From assembly GCF_900100365.1 (NCBI RefSeq), contig NZ_FNKU01000001.1, positions 2,418,001 to 2,482,000 on the forward strand: DNA of 64,000 nucleotides, written 5' to 3'. This document shows positions 1 to 8,792 of the stretch, in pieces (position 1 is the first letter of the stretch; each line of letters starts with the position of its first letter). This DNA is from Pseudomonas cannabina (lineage in GTDB: Bacteria; Pseudomonadota; Gammaproteobacteria; Pseudomonadales; Pseudomonadaceae). The position numbers and the translations under genes are program-made. The notes under the pieces were generated by a model. That model saw only the letters and a program-made list of their open reading frames with translations. It was not told the DNA's origin and did not search any database.

Positions 1-1883
1 TCCCGGACAAAGGCGCTGATCGCTTCGGCATACTGCGGAAAATACAGCACTGCACGCTTGCAGAACGCATCCGCACCTTCACCCGGCATACGACGCAGAC
101 CATGCCGGGCCAGCAAGCGTTCAAAGGCGTTGAACAGTCGCAACTGCGAATCGCTTTCGCGCAACCAGGGCTTGAACAGCCATAAGGCGACCAGGCCCAG
201 TGAAAGCACGATGCCGGTCACGAAAACAGGCGCCTGAAACCCGGAAAACCAGCGTCCGAGAATTTGTAACTGCTGTTGTCCCTGATAGCCCAGGACCCAG
301 CGTTGCCAGCCGTAGTTGAGGTTGTCCCAGCTCAGGCGCAGCGTGTTGATCCAGGCCACATTGCGATAGCGCAGCGCTGAAAGGGGTGAGTCCTGCAAAA
401 AGGCCTCGTCTGCCGCCAGTGCCTGCTCCAGCCCTTGCTCGATACGTTGCGGTGCCACGGCAGCGGTCGGGTCGACACTGCGCCAGCCGATTCCCGGCTG
501 CCAGTATTCGACCCAGGCGTGAGCGTCAAATTGACGTACGGTCAGGTACTGCCCGTCGGGGTTGAGTTCGCCGCCCTGATACCCGGCCACCACCCGCGCC
601 GGAATCCCTGCGGCGCGCAATACGAAGGTCATGGCCCCGGCATAGTGGGCGCAGAAACCCTGACGGCTGACAAACAGAAACTCATCGATGCTGTCATTGC
701 CCAGCGTGGTCGGCTTGAGCGTGTAGTGAAAGGGCTGGTCGCTGAAATAAGCGAGCATGCCGGCGACCAGGTCTTGCGGTGTGGAATAACGCCGACGCAG
801 TTCATCGGCCCATTGTCGGGCCTGCGGGTTACCCTTTACGGGCAGTTGCAGGTCCTGACGCTGGATCTGCTCGCCGGGTTGAGGATCACGAATGCTTTGC
901 GGCCAGGACTGCACGGCATACAACAGCGATTGCTCGACCGGCCGCCTGCGCTGCAAGCGAAAATCACTCATCTGGCGCACGTCCGGCAGCTGGGTTTCAG
1001 CGACGTCGAGGCTCGGCAGCCAAGGCCGCCCGCTCGCCTCCATGACGATGCTGTAGGCCAGCGGATCGCCACGCTTTTGCCATTGCGGGATCTGCACCGT
1101 CTGCGCCCGTGCAGACTGCGACCAGCGACGGCCGTCGAACTGCTCAAGGGTCAGGCCGCGCCAGTACAGTTGATTGCGGGCCGGTATCAGTCCCTCGAAA
1201 CTGGCCCGAAACACCAGCGCTGGCGACTTGCTCAGCTCGGCCATGTCGCCGGGGGCCATGTTGTCGGATAGACCGGTAACGCCTTTGTTGCTCGGCTGTG
1301 GCAACGACCAGAGCGGGTCCAGGCGCGGAAAGAACAGAAACAACAGCAGCATCAGCGGCACGGCCTGCGCCATCAGCTTGAAGGCCAGTTTGAGCGTGTC
1401 TGATGATTTGCTGGCCAGGTCCGACTGTTGCAGCCCGATCAGCGCTGCCAGCAATGCAGCGATGGGCAACAGGCTGAACAGCGCCCATAACAGGTTGTCT
1501 TCGAACAGGTAGCCGACGGCGACGCAAAAGAAACCGAGAAAGATCAGCACCCGTGCATCCCGACGGTTGTTCATTTCCAGCATTTTCAGAACGAAGGCGG
1601 CTACCAGCAGCGCAGCCCCGGCATCCAGCCCGACCAGGCTGCCACGCGCCAGATAAACGCCAGCGGCGGTGCTTACCAGCAAGCCGGCCTTGACCCAGTT
1701 GCCCGGCAAACGGGCACGCATGCGGAACACTTGCAGGCGCCAGAGTGTGCAGCCCAGCCACAGCATCATGATCGAGACCGGCACATGCAGCGCGAACGGC
1801 AACACCACCAGCGCCTGAGCGAGCAGCAGCCAAGTGAGGCTGACACGCGGAATCGGCGCGCTGACCACGACCTTGCTACTCAC
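1..1883 (-). CDS. tgpA: TgpA-like transmembrane transglutaminase (C-terminus cut by window edge)
   Basis: Inner-membrane protein with a periplasmic transglutaminase-like (cysteine protease fold) domain. Read on the minus strand from a GTG at 1883-1881 that overlaps the DUF58 stop as GTGA. The frame is open to position 1. The N-terminal 200 residues are a string of hydrophobic helices (DUF3488 type). The catalytic triad is visible: Cys in GFCAHYAGA (about 660-640), His in DAHAW (about 520) and Asp in VDPTAA (about 475). A DUF4129-like tail begins near the edge. Third gene of a moxR-DUF58-transglutaminase operon, a common Pseudomonas arrangement; TgpA is known to be important for viability in P. 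aeruginosa. The substrate is not known from sequence. At least 627 codons are present; the family is about 660 aa. Confidence 0.9.
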   Translation of the reverse strand, partial: MSSKVVVSAPIPRVSLTWLLLAQALVVLPFALHVPVSIMMLWLGCTLWRLQVFRMRARLPGNWVKAGLLVSTAAGVYLARGSLVGLDAGAALLVAAFVLKMLEMNNRRDARVLIFLGFFCVAVGYLFEDNLLWALFSLLPIAALLAALIGLQQSDLASKSSDTLKLAFKLMAQAVPLMLLLFLFFPRLDPLWSLPQPSNKGVTGLSDNMAPGDMAELSKSPALVFRASFEGLIPARNQLYWRGLTLEQFDGRRWSQSARAQTVQIPQWQKRGDPLAYSIVMEASGRPWLPSLDVAETQLPDVRQMSDFRLQRRRPVEQSLLYAVQSWPQSIRDPQPGEQIQRQDLQLPVKGNPQARQWADELRRRYSTPQDLVAGMLAYFSDQPFHYTLKPTTLGNDSIDEFLFVSRQGFCAHYAGAMTFVLRAAGIPARVVAGYQGGELNPDGQYLTVRQFDAHAWVEYWQPGIGWRSVDPTAAVAPQRIEQGLEQALAADEAFLQDSPLSALRYRNVAWINTLRLSWDNLNYGWQRWVLGYQGQQQLQILGRWFSGFQAPVFVTGIVLSLGLVALWLFKPWLRESDSQLRLFNAFERLLARHGLRRMPGEGADAFCKRAVLYFPQYAEAISAFVR

Positions 1884-2863
1884 GAGCGCTGACCGTACAG
1901 GGCCAGCGCGCGCAGGCAAGCTTCGCGGTGCGCGTCGCCGCTGTCCACCGACGACAGAAAACCCGGCAGCCGCAAGGCAAAGGGTTGACGTCGTTGCGAC
2001 AGTTCCAATACCCAGTAACACAGGCGCGAGAGTCGTTCTTCGATGTCGCCGCCCAGGGCCATGAAATCCAGGCACAGGTCATGGCCGCTCAGGTCAGTGA
2101 AATCCTTGACCAGCAGACCCTGACCACGGGAATAGGCTTTCCAGTGCAGACGGCCGCGGTTGTCACCCGGCTGATAAGCGCGCAACCCCTGGTAATCATC
2201 GACGCCAGCGCCCCGGGTCGCCTGCCCGTCATCTTCAGCGTGAGGCTGCACGCCCTTGAGCAACGGCATGGCTCCGGCCAATGGCCGGGGATAGATCAGG
2301 GCGCTCTGCTCTAAATCCAGCCAGCTCCAGGCGCGGAAGATGCCCAGCGGGAAGGCACTTTCGATACGTAAGCGGGGGGCGTGCAGCCAGCCGCGCTTTT
2401 CGGCGGGCAGGGTCAGTTCCACGTCCGTCAGCCCACGCGGCAAAACATCGCCCGTTTGCAGCGCGGCCGCGGTCCAGCCCAGACCCAAGGCATTATGCGC
2501 CTGCCCGGCGCTTTCCAGACGCAGACGCAGCTGCACCGGTTCGCCAACGAACACCGAACGCGCCACACTGGCACTGAGGATCAGGCCGCTGATGTTGCGG
2601 TAGGTGTGCAGGATGGCCAGTACGCCCACCGACATCATCAGAAAGGTCAGCCCGTAAGCCAGGCTGTTCTGGTAATTGATGGCGACCAGCAGCATGAGCA
2701 GCAACACCAGCACGAACATCATGCCGGTGCGCGTCGGCATGATGAAAATGCGCCGGTGGTCGAGCGCAATCCGCGACGCTGGCGGGATGCGTTTGGCCAG
2801 CCAGCGTTGCCAGAGCGGTCTGAACGACTGGATCAAAGTACCGGCACCTCGCGCAACAGCCAT
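1880..2863 (-). CDS. DUF58 domain protein
   Basis: Protein of up to 327 aa with two adjacent membrane segments (about residues 45-90, MMFVLVLLLMLLVAINYQ then GLTFLMMSVGVLAIL) and a C-terminal DUF58 domain. The domain shows the family signature GVDDYQGLRAYQPGDNRGR followed by LHWKAYSR. DUF58 proteins usually travel with MoxR ATPases and have a von Willebrand-like fold; their biochemical role is unclear. The ATG at 2863 overlaps moxR by 31 bases. A TTG at 2836, overlapping the moxR stop as TTGA with GAGG upstream, is an equally good start. The stop overlaps the next gene by 4 bases, so the three genes are probably translationally coupled. Confidence 0.9.
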   Translation of the reverse strand: MAVARGAGTLIQSFRPLWQRWLAKRIPPASRIALDHRRIFIMPTRTGMMFVLVLLLMLLVAINYQNSLAYGLTFLMMSVGVLAILHTYRNISGLILSASVARSVFVGEPVQLRLRLESAGQAHNALGLGWTAAALQTGDVLPRGLTDVELTLPAEKRGWLHAPRLRIESAFPLGIFRAWSWLDLEQSALIYPRPLAGAMPLLKGVQPHAEDDGQATRGAGVDDYQGLRAYQPGDNRGRLHWKAYSRGQGLLVKDFTDLSGHDLCLDFMALGGDIEERLSRLCYWVLELSQRRQPFALRLPGFLSSVDSGDAHREACLRALALYGQRS

Positions 2864-3750
2864 TGCACCAGCGCCCCGCCACCATGCCCGGTCGGATCGC
2901 TGCGCTCGCGCAACCGGTGGCCGACCACCGAGGGCAGCACCGCCTGCACGTCCTCGGGAATCACGTAATCGCGGCCCAGCAACATGGCCCAGGCACGCGC
3001 CGCCGCCAGAATCGCCAGGCTCGCTCTGGGTGACAGCCCATAGGCAAACTGCGGCTGGCTGCGCGTTGCGTCCGCCAGCCGCAGCACGTAATCGACCAGC
3101 GCGTCACTGGCCCGCACCTGACGTGCCTCGGCCTGCAATTGCCCGAGCAGTGCGTGATCCAGAATCGGTTGCAGGCGCGGCAACAGTTCGCGACGCGACT
3201 CACCGAGCAGCAGGGCCTTTTCTGCGGCTCTGGCCGGATAACCCATGGAAATGCGCATCAGGAAGCGGTCGAGCTGTGACTCGGGCAACGCGAAGGTGCC
3301 GCCGGAACTGAACGGGTTCTGGGTCGCAATCACGAAGAAAGGATCAGGCAGCAGACGGGTCGCACCTTCGATGGACACTTGGCCCTCTTCCATGGCCTCC
3401 AGCAATGCGCTCTGGCTTTTCGGGGTGGCGCGATTGATTTCATCGGCGAGCACCAGTTCGGCGAAGATCGGCCCCGGATGAAAGGTGAATTGCCCGCTGT
3501 CACGGTCGAACACCGAGGTGCCGAGAATGTCGCCGGGCAACAGATCGGACGTGAACTGGATACGCTGATAACTCAGGCCAAGAATCTTCGCCAACGCGTG
3601 ACTGAGGGTGGTTTTGCCCATCCCCGGCAAGTCCTCGATCAGCAGATGCCCGCCGCCAATCAGGCAGGTCATGGCCAGCCGCACCTGCGCTTCCTTGCCC
3701 AGAATCACTTCATTGATGGCGCTCAGGCACGCATCGAGTTTTCTACCCAT
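2833..3750 (-). CDS. MoxR-family AAA+ ATPase
   Basis: AAA+ ATPase of 305 aa, first gene of the operon with DUF58 and transglutaminase genes. The Walker A motif is GMGKTT (about residue 45), Walker B is LVLADEINRA and sensor 1 is FFVIATQNPF; a C-terminal AAA lid follows. MoxR ATPases act as chaperones that mature or insert partner proteins, often VWA/DUF58 proteins, which fits the neighbours. I chose the ATG at 3750 because GGAAGGGG lies 7 bases upstream; an in-frame ATG at 3777 has no such site. Confidence 0.92.
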   Translation of the reverse strand: MGRKLDACLSAINEVILGKEAQVRLAMTCLIGGGHLLIEDLPGMGKTTLSHALAKILGLSYQRIQFTSDLLPGDILGTSVFDRDSGQFTFHPGPIFAELVLADEINRATPKSQSALLEAMEEGQVSIEGATRLLPDPFFVIATQNPFSSGGTFALPESQLDRFLMRISMGYPARAAEKALLLGESRRELLPRLQPILDHALLGQLQAEARQVRASDALVDYVLRLADATRSQPQFAYGLSPRASLAILAAARAWAMLLGRDYVIPEDVQAVLPSVVGHRLRERSDPTGHGGGALVQWLLREVPVL

Positions 3751-3908
3751 CGAAAGCCCCTTCCGAAACTGCTGCATGACTGCGGGACTGCAAGCGATGC
3801 AAAACGTCTGAACACTCTACGGTGAGCGTAGGCCGTTTCGCTAGAGTCGGTAGGGATTTGATGTCAGGCGGGTCAGTGACGCAGGCGTGCTGAACGATTG
3901 CAACTGTC

Positions 3909-3997
3909 GTGCGACGCTCCGCGTCGCATGCCGTTCTGGACGCTCCGCGTCCGATCTTGAGTGTGCGGCGCAGGTCTGTGACGTGGAGCGTCGCACA
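3909..3997. repeat. REP-like palindromes in direct and inverted orientation
   Basis: A unit GTGCGACGCTCCGCGTCGCA with tail TGCCGTTC lies at 3909-3936. A degenerate second unit GGACGCTCCGCGTCC is at 3938-3952. An inverted unit (reverse complement GTGCGACGCTCCACGTCAC) ends at 3996. A head-to-tail inverted pair of REPs is the REPIN arrangement known in Pseudomonas. Related units occur at 4303-4332 and 47809-47837. Confidence 0.7.
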
Positions 3998-4133
3998 GCA
4001 GTTCTTCGATGTCAGTTGGATGTGTTTACGATTCAAGGCACCTTTTCGCCCCTCGGCGACCTACTTTGATGAGGCCAAAGTAGGCACCCCCCCTGGCTCC
4101 GTTTCCGGCCCGACTTCGTCGGGTTCCTTCGTC

Positions 4134-4261
4134 CTGACGCTGATCCGGGGGCCGCCGCAACCGGCCATCCATGGCCCGAATGCGGCTTGCTCGGCGTCCT
4201 GCCTCGCATCCCCCGGATCAGCGCCAGGCCTCAGCTGTCACTTACGTCGCACTCTGCGTCG
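4134..4261. repeat. 128-bp dispersed intergenic repeat, copy A
   Basis: Matches 59938-60065 at 123 of 128 positions with no gap. It contains a perfect 14-bp inverted repeat (CGCTGATCCGGGGG at 4138-4151, its complement at 4210-4223) enclosing a GGCC-rich core. It lies outside genes in both places and ends with a fragment (TCGCACTCTGCGTCG) like the REP palindromes. Confidence 0.8.
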
Positions 4262-4302
4262 CCAGTGATATCGCTGTAAAAAGCCCTCTGATTATCAACT
4301 AT

Positions 4303-4332
4303 CGTGCGACGCTCCGCGTCGCCATGCCGTTG
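4303..4332. repeat. REP-like palindrome
   Basis: The unit reads GTGCGACGCTCCGCGTCG followed by CCATGCCGTTGC. It is the same family as the elements at 3909 and 47809. It lies just downstream of the minus-strand lipoprotein gene that ends at 4362. Confidence 0.65.
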
Positions 4333-4361
4333 CGACGCGGTGCAGGCTCAGCTATCAGCTA

Positions 4362-4640
4362 TCAGCGGCCAGCGCGGGATTCGCGGATGTAAAAGCGGGC
4401 TTTTTCGGCTTTTTCGGTGCAGCCTTCAAAAGCTTCGAACTGTTGCTGGGTCTTGGCGCCGGTCAGCAGCGACAGGGCTTTGGAGTAGCTGACGGTTCCG
4501 GCGAAGCCTTCAGCCTTGGCCAGGTCCAGTTCGTGCCAGGCGGCGTCCAGTTGGGTGGCGCAGCTGTCGCGATACCCGGTCTTGCCGGCACAACCTGCAA
4601 GAACCAGGACCAGCAATGGCAGACAGATCAGGGCTTTCAT
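4362..4640 (-). CDS. Small lipoprotein
   Basis: A 92-aa protein with a signal peptide and lipobox LAGC (Cys near residue 17), so predicted lipid-anchored. The mature part is short and helical with two further Cys residues. GAGG precedes the ATG. It resembles small uncharacterised Pseudomonas lipoproteins; I cannot name a function. It stands between the repeat region and kdpE, with about 106 bases to kdpE. Confidence 0.8.
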   Translation of the reverse strand: MKALICLPLLVLVLAGCAGKTGYRDSCATQLDAAWHELDLAKAEGFAGTVSYSKALSLLTGAKTQQQFEAFEGCTEKAEKARFYIRESRAGR

Positions 4641-4746
4641 GGGGTGTTACCTCAAGCATAAATAGGAAGTGTGCGGCTTTGACGATCTGCCTTGGCAAAA
4701 GTGCCGTGCCCCCGGCGCCGAAACCGTCCTTTTCATCTTCGTGTCA

Positions 4747-5439
4747 TCAACTGTCGGCAAGTAATCGATAGCCGATCCCTGGCTCGGTGATGATGAACCT
4801 CGGCGCGGTCGGGTCATCGCCCAGTTTCTGGCGCAAATGCCCGACCACAATGCGCAGGTAGTGGCTGTCTTCGGTATGCGTCGGCCCCCAGATATCCTTG
4901 AGCAGTTGCTGCTGGGTGATGACCCGCCCCGGATGCCGCGCCAGTTGCGCCAGCACCGCGTATTCCTTGCGGGTCAGCGCCACCTCCTGCTCATCGAGCA
5001 GCACACGACGGTAGGCGAGGTCCACGATCAACGGGCCGAAGCGCAACGCCGATTCGGGCTTGTCGCTGCCCGACACCTGCCTGAGCAAAGCCCGAATCCT
5101 CGCCAGAAATTCCTGAATACCAAACGGCTTGGTCACGTAATCATTGGCCCCGGCGTCCAGCGCCTGGACCTTCTGCGCTTCGCTGGCGCGCACCGAAAGG
5201 ACCAGCACCGGCACCGCCGACCATTCGCGAAACTCGCTCAGCACCTGCTGGCCGTCCATGTCTGGCAGGCCGAGGTCGAGGACCAGCAAGTCCGGCTTGT
5301 TCAACGCCGCCTGAGTCAGCCCCTCGGCCCCGGTTGCAGCCTCCAGTACCTTGTAACCCTGCGAGACAAGGCTGATGCGCAGGAACTTGCGAATCTGCGG
5401 CTCGTCGTCGATCACCAGAATGGTTGCCGTCTGACTCAA
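4747..5439 (-). CDS. kdpE: KdpE response regulator of the potassium system
   Basis: OmpR/PhoB-family regulator of 230 aa. The receiver domain has the acidic pair in VIDDEPQIRK, the phospho-acceptor Asp in LLVLDLGLPDMDG and the Lys in VTKPFGIQE. The C-terminal winged helix shows LTRKEYAVLAQLARHPGRV and ends GIGYRLLADS. Phosphorylated by KdpD, it activates kdpFABC when potassium is scarce. Its start overlaps the kdpD stop by 4 bases, giving coupled translation. Confidence 0.96.
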   Translation of the reverse strand: MSQTATILVIDDEPQIRKFLRISLVSQGYKVLEAATGAEGLTQAALNKPDLLVLDLGLPDMDGQQVLSEFREWSAVPVLVLSVRASEAQKVQALDAGANDYVTKPFGIQEFLARIRALLRQVSGSDKPESALRFGPLIVDLAYRRVLLDEQEVALTRKEYAVLAQLARHPGRVITQQQLLKDIWGPTHTEDSHYLRIVVGHLRQKLGDDPTAPRFIITEPGIGYRLLADS

Positions 5440-8111
5440 GCGGGCTCCTCCATTTCAGCATCCGGCTGTGCCTGCAACGGCAGAAACAAGGTGATACGTG
5501 TCCCCAGCCCGTCGATGCCTTCCTCGACCGAGAGCCGACCGCCATGCGCGCCGATCATGCCCTGACAGATCGCCAGCCCAAGCCCGGTGCCCTGGCCGCC
5601 GCGATCACCGCGTGCGGCGGTGTAAAACATGTCGAAAATCTTCGCCCGCTCATCCTCGGGAATGCCTGGCCCTTCGTCACTGACCGAAAAGAACAGCTCG
5701 CTGTCGACCACGCCCGCTGCCACTTGCAGGCGACCGCCGAGAGGTGAAAACCGGGCCGCGTTCTCCAGCACGTTGACCAGCGCCTGCTCGATCAACGCGG
5801 CGTGGACGTACAGTAACGGCAACTCGCCAGTAACCTGCGTGCTGACCTGCAACGGCGTCAGCACCGCCCGCAGGCGGTTCAGCGCGCTGCCGACGATATC
5901 GGCTGGCGACACCCAATCGCGCGCCAGTTTCAGCGCGCCGTGCCCCAGGCGCGTCATGTCCAGCAGGTTCTGGATATAGCGGTCCAGGCGCTCGGCCTCG
6001 TCACGAGTGCCTTCCAGCAGCTCGCGGCGATCCTCCAGCGGAATGGCTTCGCCCAGCGCCAGCAGGCTGTCGATACTGCCGCGCATCGAGGTCAGCGGGG
6101 TGCGCAGATCATGGGACACCGAGGCCAGCAAGGCGCTGCGCAGTTGCTCGGTTTCGCCGTGCAGACGCGCCGCCTCAAGCTCTTGCGCCAGTTGCGCACG
6201 GGCCAGCGCCTGCGCCAGCGGTTGCGTCAGCGCGGCCAGCAGACGTCGATGCTGCGCAGTGAACGACTGACCTTCTCGCGCACTGACGCCGAGCAACGCC
6301 AACGGTCCTTCTTCCGCCGTGATCGGCCACCACCACCAGCGACCCGACGGCAAGGTGCCGGTGCCACTGCCAGCTGGCTGATCATGCTGCCACGCCCAGT
6401 CAGCCGCTGCCCGTTCGGCTTCCGAAAAAACCAGTGGCCCGCCGGTTTCGACCACCAGGCCGCTCTGCGCATCGCGATCCACCAGGCACAGGTACAGCTC
6501 CTTCCAGCCGGAAAAATGCTGTTCGGCGGCGTTGAGTACCGCCTTGCGGTCCGTGGCGGCGGTCAGCTTGCGCGACAGGTCGAGCAGCTCGCTGGTCTGC
6601 TCCTGGGTATCGCGCAGTGCCTGCAACTGCCTGCGTTGGCGCGCCGCCAGCTTGCCGGTCAGCGCCGACATCAGCAGGAAGAACAACAGCGTCAGCACGT
6701 CTTCTTCACGCTGGATATTCAGGGAAAAACTCGGCGGGATGAACAGAAAGTCATAGGCCAGAAACGACAGCCCGGCACACGCCAGCGCCGGCCCCATGCT
6801 GCTGCGCACCGCAACCAGCAGCACTGCGGCGAGAAAGATCAGGGAAATATTGGGCAACGCCAGCACCCCCGACACTCCCCAGGCCACCAGGCTGGCGATC
6901 AGCGTGGCCGCAAAGGCCAGGCCGTAATCGAACCACACCACTTCGCGCGCCGGACGCGCACGCGGCGGCTGATCGGGCAGTTCTTCGCTGTCGTCGAGCA
7001 CCGAGATTTCCAGCCCGTGCCCTTCGCGCAGCAAACGTGCCGCCACGCCGCCACCAAACAACCGACGCCGCCAGTGCCGGCGCGACTGACCGACCAGCAC
7101 CACGCTGGCACGCCGCTCGATGGCATGTTGCACCAGCGTTCTGGCAACCTCTCCGGCACGCAGCGACACGGCTTCGCCGCCCAGTCGCTCGGCCAGTTGC
7201 TGAGCGTTCTGCAAACGCGCGCGCGACTGTTCGTCCAGCGTCTGCCCGTCATCCACATGCACCGCGCTCCACGGCAGATGACGACGCTGGGCCACCCGGC
7301 TGGCGTGGCGCACCAGACGCTCGGCATGCATGTCGCCATCGATGCCCACCAACATGCGTCCGCGCACCGCCGGTGCCGCCTGGCCCAACTGTCGATAGCC
7401 TTGCGCCAAGTCGTTGTCGACCTGCGCCGCCGCGGTCTGCATGGCCATTTCGCGCAGTGCGGTGAGGTTGGTCTGGGTGAAGAACGCGTCGATGGCCGCC
7501 CGCGCCTGCTCCGGCACGTAGACCTTGCCGTCGCGCAGGCGCTCCAGCAATTCGCGCGGCGGCAGGTCGATCAACACCAGGTCGAAGGCCTCCTGCAACA
7601 CCCAGTCCGGCAGGGTTTCACGCACCTGCACGCCGGTGATGCCGCGCACCTGATCGTTGAGGCTTTCCAGATGCTGGACGTTGACCGTGGTGTAGACGTC
7701 GATACCGGCAGCGAGCAGCTCCTGAATGTCCTGCCAGCGTTTGGTGTGGCGGCTGCCGGGCGCATTGGTGTGCGCCAGTTCGTCGACCAGCACCAGGCTC
7801 GGCGCCGCTTTGAGCAGCGCATCGAGGTCCATTTCTTCGAGGGTCATGCCGCGGTATTCGGTGCGCAGCAAGGGCTGTTGCGGCAGGCCGTTGAGCAACG
7901 CCTCGGTTTCTGCGCGGCCATGGGTTTCCACCACGCCCGCCAGCACCTTTACACCCTGGCGCAATTGCGCATGGGCTGCCTGGAGCATGGCGTAGGTCTT
8001 GCCGACGCCAGGCGCAGCGCCGAGAAAAACTTTCAGCCGCCCGCGCCCTTCGCGGGGCAACTGGGCCAACAATGCGTCAGCTCGACCGGAATCACTCAAG
8101 TTGGTTACCAC
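5436..8111 (-). CDS. kdpD: KdpD potassium/turgor sensor histidine kinase
   Basis: Sensor kinase of up to 891 aa. In order: KdpD N-terminal domain with Walker A GAAPGVGKTYAM (about residue 31), a universal-stress-protein-like domain (about 250-370), four membrane helices (about 395-500, DUF4118 type), a GAF-like region, the HisKA box SVSHDLRTPLTSMRG and a HATPase domain with DEGPGIPEDE and GTGLGLAICQG. It controls KdpE phosphorylation in response to potassium. The frame opens at a GTG (8111); a TTG at 8099 with AGAGGGTGG upstream would give MSDSGRAD and is a plausible true start. It lies 54 bases after kdpC in the same direction. Confidence 0.96.
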   Translation of the reverse strand: MVTNLSDSGRADALLAQLPREGRGRLKVFLGAAPGVGKTYAMLQAAHAQLRQGVKVLAGVVETHGRAETEALLNGLPQQPLLRTEYRGMTLEEMDLDALLKAAPSLVLVDELAHTNAPGSRHTKRWQDIQELLAAGIDVYTTVNVQHLESLNDQVRGITGVQVRETLPDWVLQEAFDLVLIDLPPRELLERLRDGKVYVPEQARAAIDAFFTQTNLTALREMAMQTAAAQVDNDLAQGYRQLGQAAPAVRGRMLVGIDGDMHAERLVRHASRVAQRRHLPWSAVHVDDGQTLDEQSRARLQNAQQLAERLGGEAVSLRAGEVARTLVQHAIERRASVVLVGQSRRHWRRRLFGGGVAARLLREGHGLEISVLDDSEELPDQPPRARPAREVVWFDYGLAFAATLIASLVAWGVSGVLALPNISLIFLAAVLLVAVRSSMGPALACAGLSFLAYDFLFIPPSFSLNIQREEDVLTLLFFLLMSALTGKLAARQRRQLQALRDTQEQTSELLDLSRKLTAATDRKAVLNAAEQHFSGWKELYLCLVDRDAQSGLVVETGGPLVFSEAERAAADWAWQHDQPAGSGTGTLPSGRWWWWPITAEEGPLALLGVSAREGQSFTAQHRRLLAALTQPLAQALARAQLAQELEAARLHGETEQLRSALLASVSHDLRTPLTSMRGSIDSLLALGEAIPLEDRRELLEGTRDEAERLDRYIQNLLDMTRLGHGALKLARDWVSPADIVGSALNRLRAVLTPLQVSTQVTGELPLLYVHAALIEQALVNVLENAARFSPLGGRLQVAAGVVDSELFFSVSDEGPGIPEDERAKIFDMFYTAARGDRGGQGTGLGLAICQGMIGAHGGRLSVEEGIDGLGTRITLFLPLQAQPDAEMEEPA

Positions 8112-8165
8112 CCTCTCTTTATTACTGACAGCTTAGTTAAGCGATTGCAGGCACGGCGCAATTTG

Positions 8166-8738
8166 TTACAACTGCGCGTTGCGCGGTGCAGAAGGTAACT
8201 GATTCAGGCTCATATTCAAGGTCAACACGTTGACCACCGGTGGGCCGATCAGTGGACGCCGGGTGTTGGCGTCGATCAGCGCCTGCACTTTATCCAGCGG
8301 CAACTGCCGGGCCGCCGCCACGCGACTGGCCTGCCAGGCAATGGCTTCAGGCGACAAATGTGGGTCCAGACCGCTGCCGGACGTGGTCAGCAAGGCCAGT
8401 GGCACGGGCCCTTGCGCGGCATTCGCCAACCTGGCGACATCCTCCGTGACGCGGGTCGCCAGCGCCGGATTGCTCGGTGCGAAGTTGCTTGCGCCACTGG
8501 CCACGGTGGCAAACGCGCCCGCCGAGGGGCGCGACTGGAACCACTCATCGCCGCTGAACGACTGGGCGATCAAGGTCGAGCCGCGCACCTTGCCCGCCTC
8601 GTCATACAGCAGGCTGCCATTGGCCTGCGTGGGAAACGCGACCTGCGCCACGCCGGTGACCAGCAGCGGATACGCCACGCCGGTTATCAGGCTCATCAAC
8701 ACAATCAGGCTCAGGGCCGGACGCAATACACTGGACAT
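8166..8738 (-). CDS. kdpC: KdpC subunit of potassium-transporting ATPase
   Basis: Single-span membrane subunit of 190 aa that supports KdpB/KdpA coupling in the Kdp pump. The N-terminus [20 protein letters not shown] carries the membrane helix. Family motifs [27 protein letters not shown] and VNVLTLN are present. I chose the Met at 8738; 14 codons upstream are open but lack family character. The gene follows kdpB after about 55 bases. Confidence 0.95.
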   Translation of the reverse strand: MSSVLRPALSLIVLMSLITGVAYPLLVTGVAQVAFPTQANGSLLYDEAGKVRGSTLIAQSFSGDEWFQSRPSAGAFATVASGASNFAPSNPALATRVTEDVARLANAAQGPVPLALLTTSGSGLDPHLSPEAIAWQASRVAAARQLPLDKVQALIDANTRRPLIGPPVVNVLTLNMSLNQLPSAPRNAQL

Positions 8739-8792
8739 CTGCACATCCTCAATCAGGTAAGGCTGCACGCCGACCGGCATGCAGCACTGGCT

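Larger units (their letters stand above)
3751..4361. other. Repeat-rich intergenic region without a gene
   Basis: No credible coding frame. The 611 bases hold short REP-like palindromes (3909-3997 and 4303-4332), a hairpin CTACTTTG/CAAAGTAG at 4061-4083, and one copy of a 128-bp dispersed repeat (4134-4261) that recurs at 59938-60065. The overlapping small reading frames here follow the repeats and have no protein-like character. Confidence 0.75.

Noticed and set aside
5940..8198. 752-codon open frame opposite kdpD
   Set aside because: It mirrors kdpD codon structure in GC-rich DNA, has no family motifs and no ribosome site.
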